NCBI GenBank assembly: GCA_943333125.1
Contig: CALQSB010000007.1
Span: 1 to 64,000, forward strand
Length of the DNA stretch: 64,000 nt
Source: Chitinophaga pinensis
Lineage (GTDB): Bacteria; Bacteroidota; Bacteroidia; Chitinophagales; Chitinophagaceae
Direction of reading: 5' to 3'
Made by a program: the position numbers and the translations under genes. Below are positions 8,957-16,576 of this stretch, piece after piece (positions within the stretch are counted from its first letter, which is position 1; each line of letters begins with the position of its first letter). Below the pieces are notes generated by a model. That model made no database searches. It saw only the letters and a program-made list of their open reading frames with translations, and was not told where the DNA came from.

Positions 8957-9688
8957 ATGAGAAAGATTTTACTATTATTATTTGTACTTAGTTCCAATTT
9001 GCTTCATGCACAGCAAAAAACAGAAAAAGAATACAAAAACACCATTAAATATAACATTACCAATCCGTTTCTTTTTGGAAAGAATGTACATATTTTAGGT
9101 TATGAAAGAGTCCTGAATAAGCATCGTAGCATCTCAATTAATGTAGGAACAACTTCTCTTCCTAAATTTACGGGTATCAGTTCTGATTCATTGAGTGTTA
9201 TAGGCAGCAATAAAAATGCGGGATTCCATGCAGCTGTAGAGTACAGATTTTATTTAGGAAAAGAAAATAAATACAATGCTCCAAGAGGTGTTTATTTGGC
9301 TCCTTATTATTCATTCAATTCATTTCAAAAGCAAAATACCTGGTCATTAAATACATCCAATCACGTTGGTAATGTTAACACCGATATTTCATTGAACATA
9401 CATACAATAGGAGCAGAATTAGGCTACCAGTTTGTTTTGTGGAATCGTCTTTCACTCGACTTTGTGCTTATGGGTCCGGGTGTTGCTGCTTATACCTTAA
9501 AAACCGGCTTTGATACCGAATTACCTAGTCCAGATAAATTGGCATTGTTGGAAAAAATAAACAATGCACTAGCAGACAAATTACCCGGTTACAATTTTGT
9601 TATTCCAGATGATTTCGCAAAAACGGGCAGCAGTGGAGTAACCAGTTTCAATTTTAGGTATTTGGTTCAAATAGGATACAGATTTTAA
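8957..9688 (+). CDS. Outer-membrane beta-barrel protein of unknown function
   Basis: This 243-residue exported protein has a signal peptide (cleavage near LLHAQ) and a C-terminus ending YLVQIGYRF, the aromatic last residue expected of a barrel recognised by the BAM complex. The body alternates polar and hydrophobic residues, with phrases such as HAAVEYRFYLG and IGAELGYQFVLW that fit DUF3575-like barrels of Bacteroidota. No catalytic motif is visible. It lies 37 bases after the previous barrel gene and 60 before the next, consistent with one transcript. Confidence 0.6.
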   Translation: MRKILLLLFVLSSNLLHAQQKTEKEYKNTIKYNITNPFLFGKNVHILGYERVLNKHRSISINVGTTSLPKFTGISSDSLSVIGSNKNAGFHAAVEYRFYLGKENKYNAPRGVYLAPYYSFNSFQKQNTWSLNTSNHVGNVNTDISLNIHTIGAELGYQFVLWNRLSLDFVLMGPGVAAYTLKTGFDTELPSPDKLALLEKINNALADKLPGYNFVIPDDFAKTGSSGVTSFNFRYLVQIGYRF

Positions 9689-9748
9689 TAAATTTATTTT
9701 GCAAAACAATTTTTTTAATAACAATTTCAAACTATCAAATTACTAATT

Positions 9749-10399
9749 ATGAAAAAAGGATTACTGGTTTTATTTATGGGTTTATTATCATATTGCTCAT
9801 TTTCTCAGGAAATGAGAATAAATACCTACGGATCGTATGCATTCAGAGACCGCATTGATTCCAGATATGATTATAATGATTATTATAATGGGATTATTGA
9901 GGATGGATTTTTATTTGGTGGCGGAATGGAGTTTATGGCTACTGATGATTATGGTGTTGAACTTTCTTATCTAAGAATGAATTCCAGTGCTTTTATGAAT
10001 TATTATAAGAATGGTCCACAAACTACAAATTTCACTTTGGCAACTAATTACGTTTTATTAGGAGGTAATCGTTATTTCGATTTAAAGAATAAAATGATTG
10101 AACCTTATGGTGGTCTTCAGGCGGGTGTTGTGATTTTTGGCTATAAAAATCCTGATAACAATAATACAGGTACTATTACAAAATTTGCCTGGGGATTAAA
10201 AACAGGGGTAAATGTTTGGGCAACCAAAAAAGTGGGCATTAAATTTCAAGCTCAGTTTCTATCTGCGGTACAATCTCTTGGAGGTGGATTTTATTTAGGA
10301 ACTGGAGGATCAGGTGCTGCTGTTACTACTAATTCCACCATATTTCAATTTGGATTAGGTGGCGGTATCATGATTAAATTAGCACCCAACAAAAAATAA
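9749..10399 (+). CDS. Outer-membrane beta-barrel protein, OmpA/OmpW-barrel-like
   Basis: This 216-residue protein has a signal peptide ending near YCSFSQ and a barrel-like body: MEFMATDDYGVELSY, YGGLQAGVVIFGYK, WGLKTGVNVWATKKVGIKFQAQF. This resembles the eight-stranded outer-membrane barrels grouped as PF13505. The glycine-rich stretch FYLGTGGSGAA near residue 185 may form an outer loop. A good terminator follows 25 bases after the stop, closing the run of envelope genes that begins at 5.3 kb. Confidence 0.62.
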   Translation: MKKGLLVLFMGLLSYCSFSQEMRINTYGSYAFRDRIDSRYDYNDYYNGIIEDGFLFGGGMEFMATDDYGVELSYLRMNSSAFMNYYKNGPQTTNFTLATNYVLLGGNRYFDLKNKMIEPYGGLQAGVVIFGYKNPDNNNTGTITKFAWGLKTGVNVWATKKVGIKFQAQFLSAVQSLGGGFYLGTGGSGAAVTTNSTIFQFGLGGGIMIKLAPNKK

Positions 10400-10423
10400 A
10401 CACTCAATTATAAAATTGATTTT

Positions 10424-10452
10424 TAAAAAAGCTGCCATTGGCGGCTTTTTTA
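10424..10452 (+). terminator. Rho-independent terminator after barrel gene
   Basis: The stem GCTGCC/GGCGGC (10431-10436 with 10440-10445, one G-U pair) has flanking A and T runs and a three-base loop. It closes the envelope-gene run. Confidence 0.82.
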
Positions 10453-10591
10453 TTTTACAACACATTCTTCAACGCAACGTCCCTTTCAGGAGACATTGCT
10501 GATAAAATGCCGTTAACTGATATATAAATAATAGTAGTTTTTGTTCAACTGTTTCGATTTTAAACACAAGTATTGCTGACATGTATCATGT

Positions 10592-10603
10592 ATCAATTTT
10601 GAT
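10592..10603. promoter_or_regulatory. Inverted repeat ATCAA-TT-TTGAT upstream of the histidine kinase
   Basis: A perfect 5-bp dyad lies 69 bases before the kinase ATG and is preceded by two tandem copies of ATGTATC (10581-10594). Its TTGAT/ATCAA half-sites resemble FNR/CRP-family recognition sequences in the reverse arrangement. The downstream regulator has a CRP-type DNA-binding domain, so autoregulation is possible, but this is an inference. Confidence 0.35.
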
Positions 10604-10672
10604 TGATTAATGAACTAAAGAAGCTACTTTCGACGTAGTATTACAAATATATTTTCTGATTTAAATCATAAG

Positions 10673-12343
10673 ATGGACATTATTCAGGATACTGAAAAAG
10701 GGTTATCAATTCAATACGAAGCTTTTTTTAATAAGGCTTCTATTGGAATTATTCTGGTTAATGAACAAGGAGAAATAATTTTAGCAAATCCATTTTTATT
10801 GCAGCTTTTTGGATATGAATCAGAGGAGCTTTTTGGAAAAAAAATTGAAACCCTGATTCCTCAAAGATACCATGCACAGCACCCCAAAGACCGAACGGGC
10901 TATACTCAAAATCCAAAAAGCCGGCCAATGGGTTCTGGCCTGGATTTATTTGGGATTAAAAAAAATGGAGTCGAGTTTCCAGTTGAGATAAGTTTAAGCA
11001 GTTATTACAGTGAAACCAATGAAAAATTTGTTATCGCTTTTTTGAGTGACAACACTAAAAGGTACAATGACAGAAACGAAATCGAACAACTGAACAATGA
11101 CCTTGAAAATAATGTAGTAAACCGCACAAGAGAATTATCGCGTACCCTTCAGGTTCTGGAATTGTTGAATGAGAAACTGGAAAATACTTTACTTAGTCAG
11201 AAAGCTATTTTAAATACCGCCAGCGTTATGTTGTTTGCCATGAATAATGAAGGCATTATTCAATTTTTTAATCCGGAGGCATCAAGATTAACCGGGTTTT
11301 CTGAATCAGAAGTTGTAAATAAGCTTACACCGGTAGTTTTTCATCAGCCATTGGATATCGAAAAATGCAGGCAAGAGCTTTCCAATGATTTTCATATTAC
11401 TGCAAGTACTGATTTCGATGTAATAAAACATAAATCATTACTGAATCAAATAAAAGGGCTGGAATGTAAATTCGTTCATAAGAATGGTAGTGTGTTTCCG
11501 GTTTCATTAACCATATCAACTATCAGAGATAAAAAAAATCAACTTGCCGGATTTATGGGTGTTGCCATTGATATTTCTGCTACAAAATCATACGAATCCA
11601 ATCTGATAGAAGCATTAAGCAAAGAAAAAAAACTCGGAGAATTGAAAACTCGCTTTGTTTCTATGGCTTCTCACGAATTCAGAACACCATTAAGTACTAT
11701 TTTATCTTCGGCGTATCTTATTGAAAAATATTCGGAAGAATCAGATCAGAAAAAAAGAGAAAAACATCTGAATAGAATCATTTCTTCTGTAAATAATCTT
11801 ATTAATATTTTAAATGAATTTTTAAGCCTGGGAAAAATAGAAGAAGGGAAAGTTGCATTGAATTTAACAGAATTTAATATCAGCAAATTAATATTATCTC
11901 TGATAACTGATTTGCACTCTTTACTGAAGAAAGGACAAAGAATTGAATTTAATCACTCTGGAAATGACATCATTTATTTTGATTCATCATTACTCAAAAA
12001 TATTGTTTTGAATTTGTTGTCAAATGCTATAAAATTTTCTCATGAGGACAGTAAAATTATTATTTCAACATTTGCCGATGAATCAGAAATTAAATTGGTA
12101 ATTAAAGATCATGGTATTGGAATTTCAACAGAAGATCAGGAACATTTAATGGAAAGGTTTTTCAGAGGCAGCAATGCATTAAATATCCAGGGAACAGGAC
12201 TCGGATTGCATATCGTATCAAAATATGTAGAGCGGATTGGAGGGACTCTGTCTTACAAAAGTGAAATTGAAAAAGGAACAACATTTACTATAAATTTTAA
12301 CACATTTAAACCAACTGATTATGAAAACAATATTATTGATTGA
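10673..12343 (+). CDS. Soluble PAS-PAS sensor histidine kinase
   Basis: This 556-residue kinase has two PAS domains (about 15-128 and 175-305) separated by a coiled coil (about 133-175). A HisKA dimerisation/phosphoacceptor domain (SMASHEFRTP, His334) and a HATPase_c domain (about 436-545) follow, with N-box NLLSNAIKFS, G1 DHGIGI and G2 GTGLGL. There is no membrane segment, so it senses an internal signal. The first PAS contains the HxxRTGY/PMGSGLDLFG type text found in heme- or flavin-type FixL-like PAS proteins, but no ligand can be assigned. Its stop codon overlaps the start of the response regulator by 23 bases, so the pair is a coupled two-component system. Confidence 0.9.
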   Translation: MDIIQDTEKGLSIQYEAFFNKASIGIILVNEQGEIILANPFLLQLFGYESEELFGKKIETLIPQRYHAQHPKDRTGYTQNPKSRPMGSGLDLFGIKKNGVEFPVEISLSSYYSETNEKFVIAFLSDNTKRYNDRNEIEQLNNDLENNVVNRTRELSRTLQVLELLNEKLENTLLSQKAILNTASVMLFAMNNEGIIQFFNPEASRLTGFSESEVVNKLTPVVFHQPLDIEKCRQELSNDFHITASTDFDVIKHKSLLNQIKGLECKFVHKNGSVFPVSLTISTIRDKKNQLAGFMGVAIDISATKSYESNLIEALSKEKKLGELKTRFVSMASHEFRTPLSTILSSAYLIEKYSEESDQKKREKHLNRIISSVNNLINILNEFLSLGKIEEGKVALNLTEFNISKLILSLITDLHSLLKKGQRIEFNHSGNDIIYFDSSLLKNIVLNLLSNAIKFSHEDSKIIISTFADESEIKLVIKDHGIGISTEDQEHLMERFFRGSNALNIQGTGLGLHIVSKYVERIGGTLSYKSEIEKGTTFTINFNTFKPTDYENNIID

Positions 12344-13382
12344 AGACAACGATGAAATAAGAGAAAATACTGCTGAGATCTTAGAATTAGCGATGTACAA
12401 TGTTTTTACTGCAGCTAACGGAAAAATTGGAGTTGAAAAAGCACTGGATGTTAAACCAGATTTAATTATATGTGATATCATGATGCCGGTACTTGACGGC
12501 TATGGTGTCTTGCATGCTATCCAAAAAAATGAAGTTATTAAGAATACGCCTTTTATTTTTCTGACGGCCAAAACAGAAAGAAATGATTTCAGAAAAGGGA
12601 TGGAACTTGGAGCTGATGATTATATTACAAAACCATTTGATGGCACTGAATTATTAAGTGCCGTAGACAGCCGTCTTAAAAAAGTAGACTTGCTTAAAAA
12701 AGAATTTACTAAGGATATGGACGGCGTTCAACAGCTTATCCTGGAAAGTTCTAATGGCGATATGATGAAGTCCTTGGTAGAAAACAGAAGTACAAATTCA
12801 TACAAGAAAAAACAAGTTATTTACAAAGAAGGCAATCATCCCACACAGTTGTATTATGTGCTGAGTGGAAAAATAAAAACATTTAAGTCTAATGATGACG
12901 GTAAAGAACTGGTTACCGATCTTTATTCAACAGGAGATTTCTTGGGACATATTGCCCTGCTACAAGGGGGTGTTTACAAAGAAACAGCAGAAGCTATAGA
13001 TGATTGTGAAATAGCCATTATTCCAAAAAAAGAATTTGAAGATCTTTTAAGTAACAGCAAAGAAGTGGCTCAGAAATTCATCAACTTACTGGCTAAAAAC
13101 ATTGCCGATAAAGAACATCATTTATTGAATCTTGCTTACAACTCTTTAAGAAAGAAAGTTGCTGATGCTTTGGTTGTGCTTAAAAATAAATATCAAGTTG
13201 ATGGCGCTGAAGGAAATTTCAAAATTGATATCAGCAGAGAAAACCTAGCAAACATTGCAGGCACGGCTACAGAATCTTTGATCAGAACCTTAAGTGATTT
13301 CAAGAATGAGAAACTTATTGAAATTAAAGATGGTCATATTACGATTATGAATGACAAAAAGCTTGAAGGAATGATTAATTAA
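12321..13382 (+). CDS. Response regulator with receiver, cyclic-nucleotide-type sensor and CRP HTH domains
   Basis: This 353-residue regulator has a receiver domain (1-120) with acidic pocket Glu8/Asp9, phosphoacceptor Asp52 in CDIMMP, Thr82 and Lys104. A CRP/FNR effector beta-barrel follows (about 150-240, including YYVLSGKIK and GDFLGHIALL), and then a CRP-type winged HTH (about 270-345, including ISRENLANIAGTATESLIRTL). Receiver-CRP fusions are recurrent in Bacteroidota and commonly sit by stress or low-oxygen genes; here Hsp20 is nearby. It overlaps the kinase gene, so the kinase is its likely partner. Whether a nucleotide binds the barrel cannot be told. Confidence 0.9.
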   Translation: MKTILLIEDNDEIRENTAEILELAMYNVFTAANGKIGVEKALDVKPDLIICDIMMPVLDGYGVLHAIQKNEVIKNTPFIFLTAKTERNDFRKGMELGADDYITKPFDGTELLSAVDSRLKKVDLLKKEFTKDMDGVQQLILESSNGDMMKSLVENRSTNSYKKKQVIYKEGNHPTQLYYVLSGKIKTFKSNDDGKELVTDLYSTGDFLGHIALLQGGVYKETAEAIDDCEIAIIPKKEFEDLLSNSKEVAQKFINLLAKNIADKEHHLLNLAYNSLRKKVADALVVLKNKYQVDGAEGNFKIDISRENLANIAGTATESLIRTLSDFKNEKLIEIKDGHITIMNDKKLEGMIN

Positions 13383-13383
13383 T

Positions 13384-13767
13384 TTAAGCGCACTTTACAA
13401 GCTGAGTGGAAAAAGAAGTATTGAATTCACCTTTTATTTTATTGAATAGGTTTTCTAACAAGACCATATCTTTTCTCAGAATTTCTTGTATATCAATATT
13501 TTCGGAAATTTTTGAATCAATAAAATTTGTTTTTATTAACTCCATTTGTTTTAAAATATCTTTTCTGAAAATAAACAAAGGCTCATCCAGTTCAAGTAAA
13601 ACACTCTGATAATGTTCTATGGTTTCCAGCATAGACTTAGAAGGCAATTCTTTTATAATTTCAACTAGCCTGTTTCTCATAAGCGTTAATTCCATCTGTA
13701 TAAAATCCAAATAACGTTTGGAAGTTTCGGCTTCAAAAAGAATCTGATTGTTAATAATGTTTCTCAT
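13384..13767 (-). CDS. Small helical protein of unknown function
   Basis: This 127-residue protein is almost entirely predicted helix with heptad-like spacing (EAETSKRYLDFIQMELTLM, LLELDEPLFIFRKDIL), suggesting a soluble antiparallel bundle. No signal peptide, membrane segment or catalytic motif is visible. It is convergent with the response regulator, with a single base between stops, and its upstream region carries a CRP-like dyad (13884-13899). That context suggests a stress-regulon member, but the function is unknown. Confidence 0.7.
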   Translation of the reverse strand: MRNIINNQILFEAETSKRYLDFIQMELTLMRNRLVEIIKELPSKSMLETIEHYQSVLLELDEPLFIFRKDILKQMELIKTNFIDSKISENIDIQEILRKDMVLLENLFNKIKGEFNTSFSTQLVKCA

Positions 13768-13883
13768 TTTATTTATTAATTCGACTAAGTATAATTACGT
13801 AGTAATTTATTCTTTTATTACTTAATTGCAATGCTAAGTTATAGAATCAAAAACCACTTTAGCTGACTATAAATAAGAAAATG

Positions 13884-13899
13884 TATGACATTGGTCACA
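13884..13899. promoter_or_regulatory. CRP-like dyad TATGA-N6-TCACA
   Basis: TATGA-CATTGG-TCACA matches the CRP consensus TGTGA-N6-TCACA at nine of ten positions. It is about 117 bases upstream of the small helical-protein gene, and its right half runs into the hsp20 terminator. The neighbouring regulator has a CRP-type HTH, so this is a plausible operator. The match is computed by eye only. Confidence 0.4.
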
Positions 13900-13932
13900 A
13901 AAAACAGCCCGCCTGTTGGGGCGAGCTGTTTA
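13899..13932 (-). terminator. Rho-independent terminator of hsp20
   Basis: Read on the minus strand, a roughly 12-bp stem (AAACAGCTCGCC with GGCGGGCTGTTT, one mismatch or wobble) has an AT-poor loop and ends in a T run. It lies just beyond the hsp20 stop. Confidence 0.83.
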
Positions 13933-13948
13933 ATCAGAGTCATAATTA

Positions 13949-14395
13949 TTATTTAACCATTATGCTTTTAGCAGCTAATTTCTTAGCTTCTTCTTTTTTA
14001 GGGAGCATTAACGTCAACACACCATCTGTGTAACTAGCCTGAATTTTATCCTTACTCACTTCTTCTGGCAATGAAAAATTCCGGCTAAAGGAAGAATAAT
14101 TATACTCTTTACGCGTGAATCTGTGTTCTTTTTCTTCTTTTGATTCTTCTTTCTCGCAACTTACGGTAAGCATGTTTCCATCAACACCAATTTCGAAATC
14201 GTCTTTTCTCATTCCTGGAATAGCAAAAGATAATTTATATTCTTCTTTTGTTTCGGTAATGTTTACGGCAGGAACCGTAAGCGTACGATTCATTAATGTG
14301 CTGCTTGTGTCAAACCACTCATTCCATGGCTTAAAGAAATCATCAAATACGTTTGGTAATGATCCTCCATTTCTGGTTAATAATTTTGTCGACAT
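13949..14395 (-). CDS. Small heat-shock protein, Hsp20/alpha-crystallin family
   Basis: This 148-residue chaperone has an N-terminal arm (about 1-40) and an alpha-crystallin domain (about 42-135) with NITETKEEYKLSFAIPGM, the charged loop KEESKEEKEHRF, and GVLTLMLPKKEE. It is the usual length of bacterial IbpA-type sHSPs, which hold unfolding proteins in soluble complexes. Unusually for this window, the gene has a full Shine-Dalgarno sequence (14401-14407, five bases before ATG). A terminator follows. Its position beside a two-component CRP-type regulator suggests stress control. Confidence 0.95.
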   Translation of the reverse strand: MSTKLLTRNGGSLPNVFDDFFKPWNEWFDTSSTLMNRTLTVPAVNITETKEEYKLSFAIPGMRKDDFEIGVDGNMLTVSCEKEESKEEKEHRFTRKEYNYSSFSRNFSLPEEVSKDKIQASYTDGVLTLMLPKKEEAKKLAAKSIMVK

Positions 14396-14400
14396 AAAAT

Positions 14401-14407
14401 CCTCCTT
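14401..14407 (-). promoter_or_regulatory. Strong Shine-Dalgarno sequence AAGGAGG for hsp20
   Basis: On the minus strand AAGGAGG stands five bases before the hsp20 ATG. Most other genes in the window lack any such sequence, as is usual in Bacteroidota, so this site stands out and fixes the start. Confidence 0.75.
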
Positions 14408-14526
14408 GTTTTTTAATTGATTAAAAATAATTACAAGTCAAATTTATAATATGTACCAAACGATTAAAATAATGGCAGTCAATTTAAAATATGAGAATAG
14501 TCAGCGGAGTATTTTTGCTTCAGCAT

Positions 14527-16425
14527 TTATGTTGTTCTTTCACTGAGTTCAAGCCATCGCAACTCTTTATCATCAAGCATTTTAATAATGTTGCTGACGC
14601 GGTCGGCGGCTTTTTGTAAATCTTCATAAGAAAGATTTGTGCTCATTTTTTCTTCGAGCATTTCTTTTTCTTTCTGCAATTCCGGCATTTCTTTTTCCAG
14701 TGATTCCAGTTCGTATTTTTCTTTGAAGGAAAGTTTTTTTACCGTTGAAGTTTCTGTATTTATAACAGGCTTTTCTATTTTTTCTTCGCTATGCTTCATG
14801 ATTTGCTGCGGATTTTTATCGAGCAATCCTTTGGCCATGGCTTCTCTGTATTGAGTGTAATTTCCCGGAAAGTCTCTGATTACGCCATCTCCTTCAAAGG
14901 CAAACAGATGATCTACCATCCGATCCATAAAATAGCGGTCATGACTAACAATCAAGATACATCCAGGGTATTCAAGCAAAAATTCTTCAAGCGTTCTCAG
15001 GGTTTGCAAATCAAGATCATTCGTAGGCTCATCCAGCACTAAAAAATTGGGATTAAGAAATAATACACTCATGAGATGCAATCTTCTTTTTTCTCCTCCG
15101 CTTAATTTGCTGAGCATTGTATATTGCTGCTCTCCGGTAAATCCAAATTTCTCCATAAACTGACTGGCAGATATTTTAGAACCATCGGCCAAAGGAAAAA
15201 ATTCGGCAAAAGATTTTACATATTCAATAGCACGTTTATCTTCTTTATAAACCAGGCCATCCTGACTAAAATTTCCGAATACAACGGTATCTCCATGATT
15301 TATTTTACCACTATCGGGAAGCTCTAACTGAAGTGCGATTTTTAAAAAAGTTGATTTTCCCACACCATTTTTTCCTACCACGCCAATTCTTTCTCCTCTT
15401 TTGAAAGTATATTCAAAGCCTTTCATAATAACGAGATCGCCATAGCTTTTATTTACTTTTTTCATTTCAAGAATTTTGCCTCCGAGCCGGGTCATTTTAA
15501 CCTGCAGACTTACTTCGGCAATATCTTTTTGTTGTTTTACACGGTCTTCAATTTCTGTAAAAGCATCCTGACGGCTTTTACTTTTTGTAGTACGCGCTTT
15601 AGGTTGCTTGCGCATCCATTCCAGTTCTTTGCGAAAAATATTTTTATCTTTTTGTAATTCACTTTGATGAATTTCAAAACGCAGGCTTTTTTGTTCCAGG
15701 AAGTAATCGTAATTGCCGGTGTAGATAAAAACTTTTTCATCGTCAATTTCTACAATTTCATTGCATACCGCATCTAAAAAATATCTGTCGTGGGTAACCA
15801 GTAATAATGTTATTTTTTGTGCGCCCAGAAATTCTTCCAGCCATTCTATCATCGATACATCAAGGTGATTGGTAGGTTCATCAAGAATGAGCAGGCATCG
15901 GCCTTCATGTAACTGAGATTCAATCAATGCCTGAGCGAGCGCAACTCGTTTTTTCTGACCGCCACTCAGATTGCCAACCTTTTCATTCAGTTGATGCAAA
16001 TTAAGTTTACCTAAAATTTGTTTCAGATCGCTTTCAAAAGTCCAGGCATTAAGATCATCAAGTTTGCTCATCAGCTCGGCGAGCTGTTCGTGATTATCAG
16101 CGCCTTTTTCAAGGAATTCCTCATATTCTTTCACCACTTTCACCACAGGATTATCCAAACGAAGTACATTATCCCAGATTGTTTTTTCGGTATCAAAGTT
16201 GTGATCCTGCTGCAGCATTACTGTTTTAATATCTTTGTGTACCCATACTACTCCCGAATCAGCGGTGTCTATACCGGCGATAATCTTCATCAATGTACTT
16301 TTTCCGGATCCGTTTCTGGCCACCAAAGCAATTTTATCTCCTTCCTCGATATTGATGGTAATATTTTTGAACAGGGTTCTAATTCCAAATGATTTTGAAA
16401 TATTTTCAACTGAAGCATAATGCAT
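14527..16425 (-). CDS. ABC-F family ATPase (Uup-like)
   Basis: This 632-residue soluble protein has two ABC ATPase domains joined by a helical linker (about 240-310) and ends in a Uup-like charged coiled coil (about 560-632). Domain 1 shows the P-loop RNGSGKST (37-44), signature LSGGQ (153-157) and LDEPTNHLD (181-189). Domain 2 shows GKNGVGKST and LSGGEKRR. The first P-loop has Ala36 where Gly is usual. ABC-F proteins act at the ribosome in relieving stalling or translation defects. A -7-like element lies five bases from the ATG, implying a very short leader. Confidence 0.93.
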   Translation of the reverse strand: MHYASVENISKSFGIRTLFKNITINIEEGDKIALVARNGSGKSTLMKIIAGIDTADSGVVWVHKDIKTVMLQQDHNFDTEKTIWDNVLRLDNPVVKVVKEYEEFLEKGADNHEQLAELMSKLDDLNAWTFESDLKQILGKLNLHQLNEKVGNLSGGQKKRVALAQALIESQLHEGRCLLILDEPTNHLDVSMIEWLEEFLGAQKITLLLVTHDRYFLDAVCNEIVEIDDEKVFIYTGNYDYFLEQKSLRFEIHQSELQKDKNIFRKELEWMRKQPKARTTKSKSRQDAFTEIEDRVKQQKDIAEVSLQVKMTRLGGKILEMKKVNKSYGDLVIMKGFEYTFKRGERIGVVGKNGVGKSTFLKIALQLELPDSGKINHGDTVVFGNFSQDGLVYKEDKRAIEYVKSFAEFFPLADGSKISASQFMEKFGFTGEQQYTMLSKLSGGEKRRLHLMSVLFLNPNFLVLDEPTNDLDLQTLRTLEEFLLEYPGCILIVSHDRYFMDRMVDHLFAFEGDGVIRDFPGNYTQYREAMAKGLLDKNPQQIMKHSEEKIEKPVINTETSTVKKLSFKEKYELESLEKEMPELQKEKEMLEEKMSTNLSYEDLQKAADRVSNIIKMLDDKELRWLELSERTT

Positions 16426-16430
16426 AGCTG

Positions 16431-16438
16431 CAAAGATA
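16431..16438 (-). promoter_or_regulatory. Candidate -7 element TATCTTTG of the ABC-F gene
   Basis: On the minus strand TATCTTTG matches TAnnTTTG and sits only five bases before the ABC-F ATG. The mRNA would have almost no leader. No -33 TTTG is visible. Confidence 0.4.
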
Positions 16439-16576
16439 ACCTTCGATTGTGAGTTAACCTTTGTTTTAAACCATGTTATTCATAAAAATCCATCCACTAT
16501 ATTCACGAATTACCTTTTAATATTGCTAACTTGTATTTTATTTTAAATTTTACTACAACAAAACGCTGTTTTTGAA

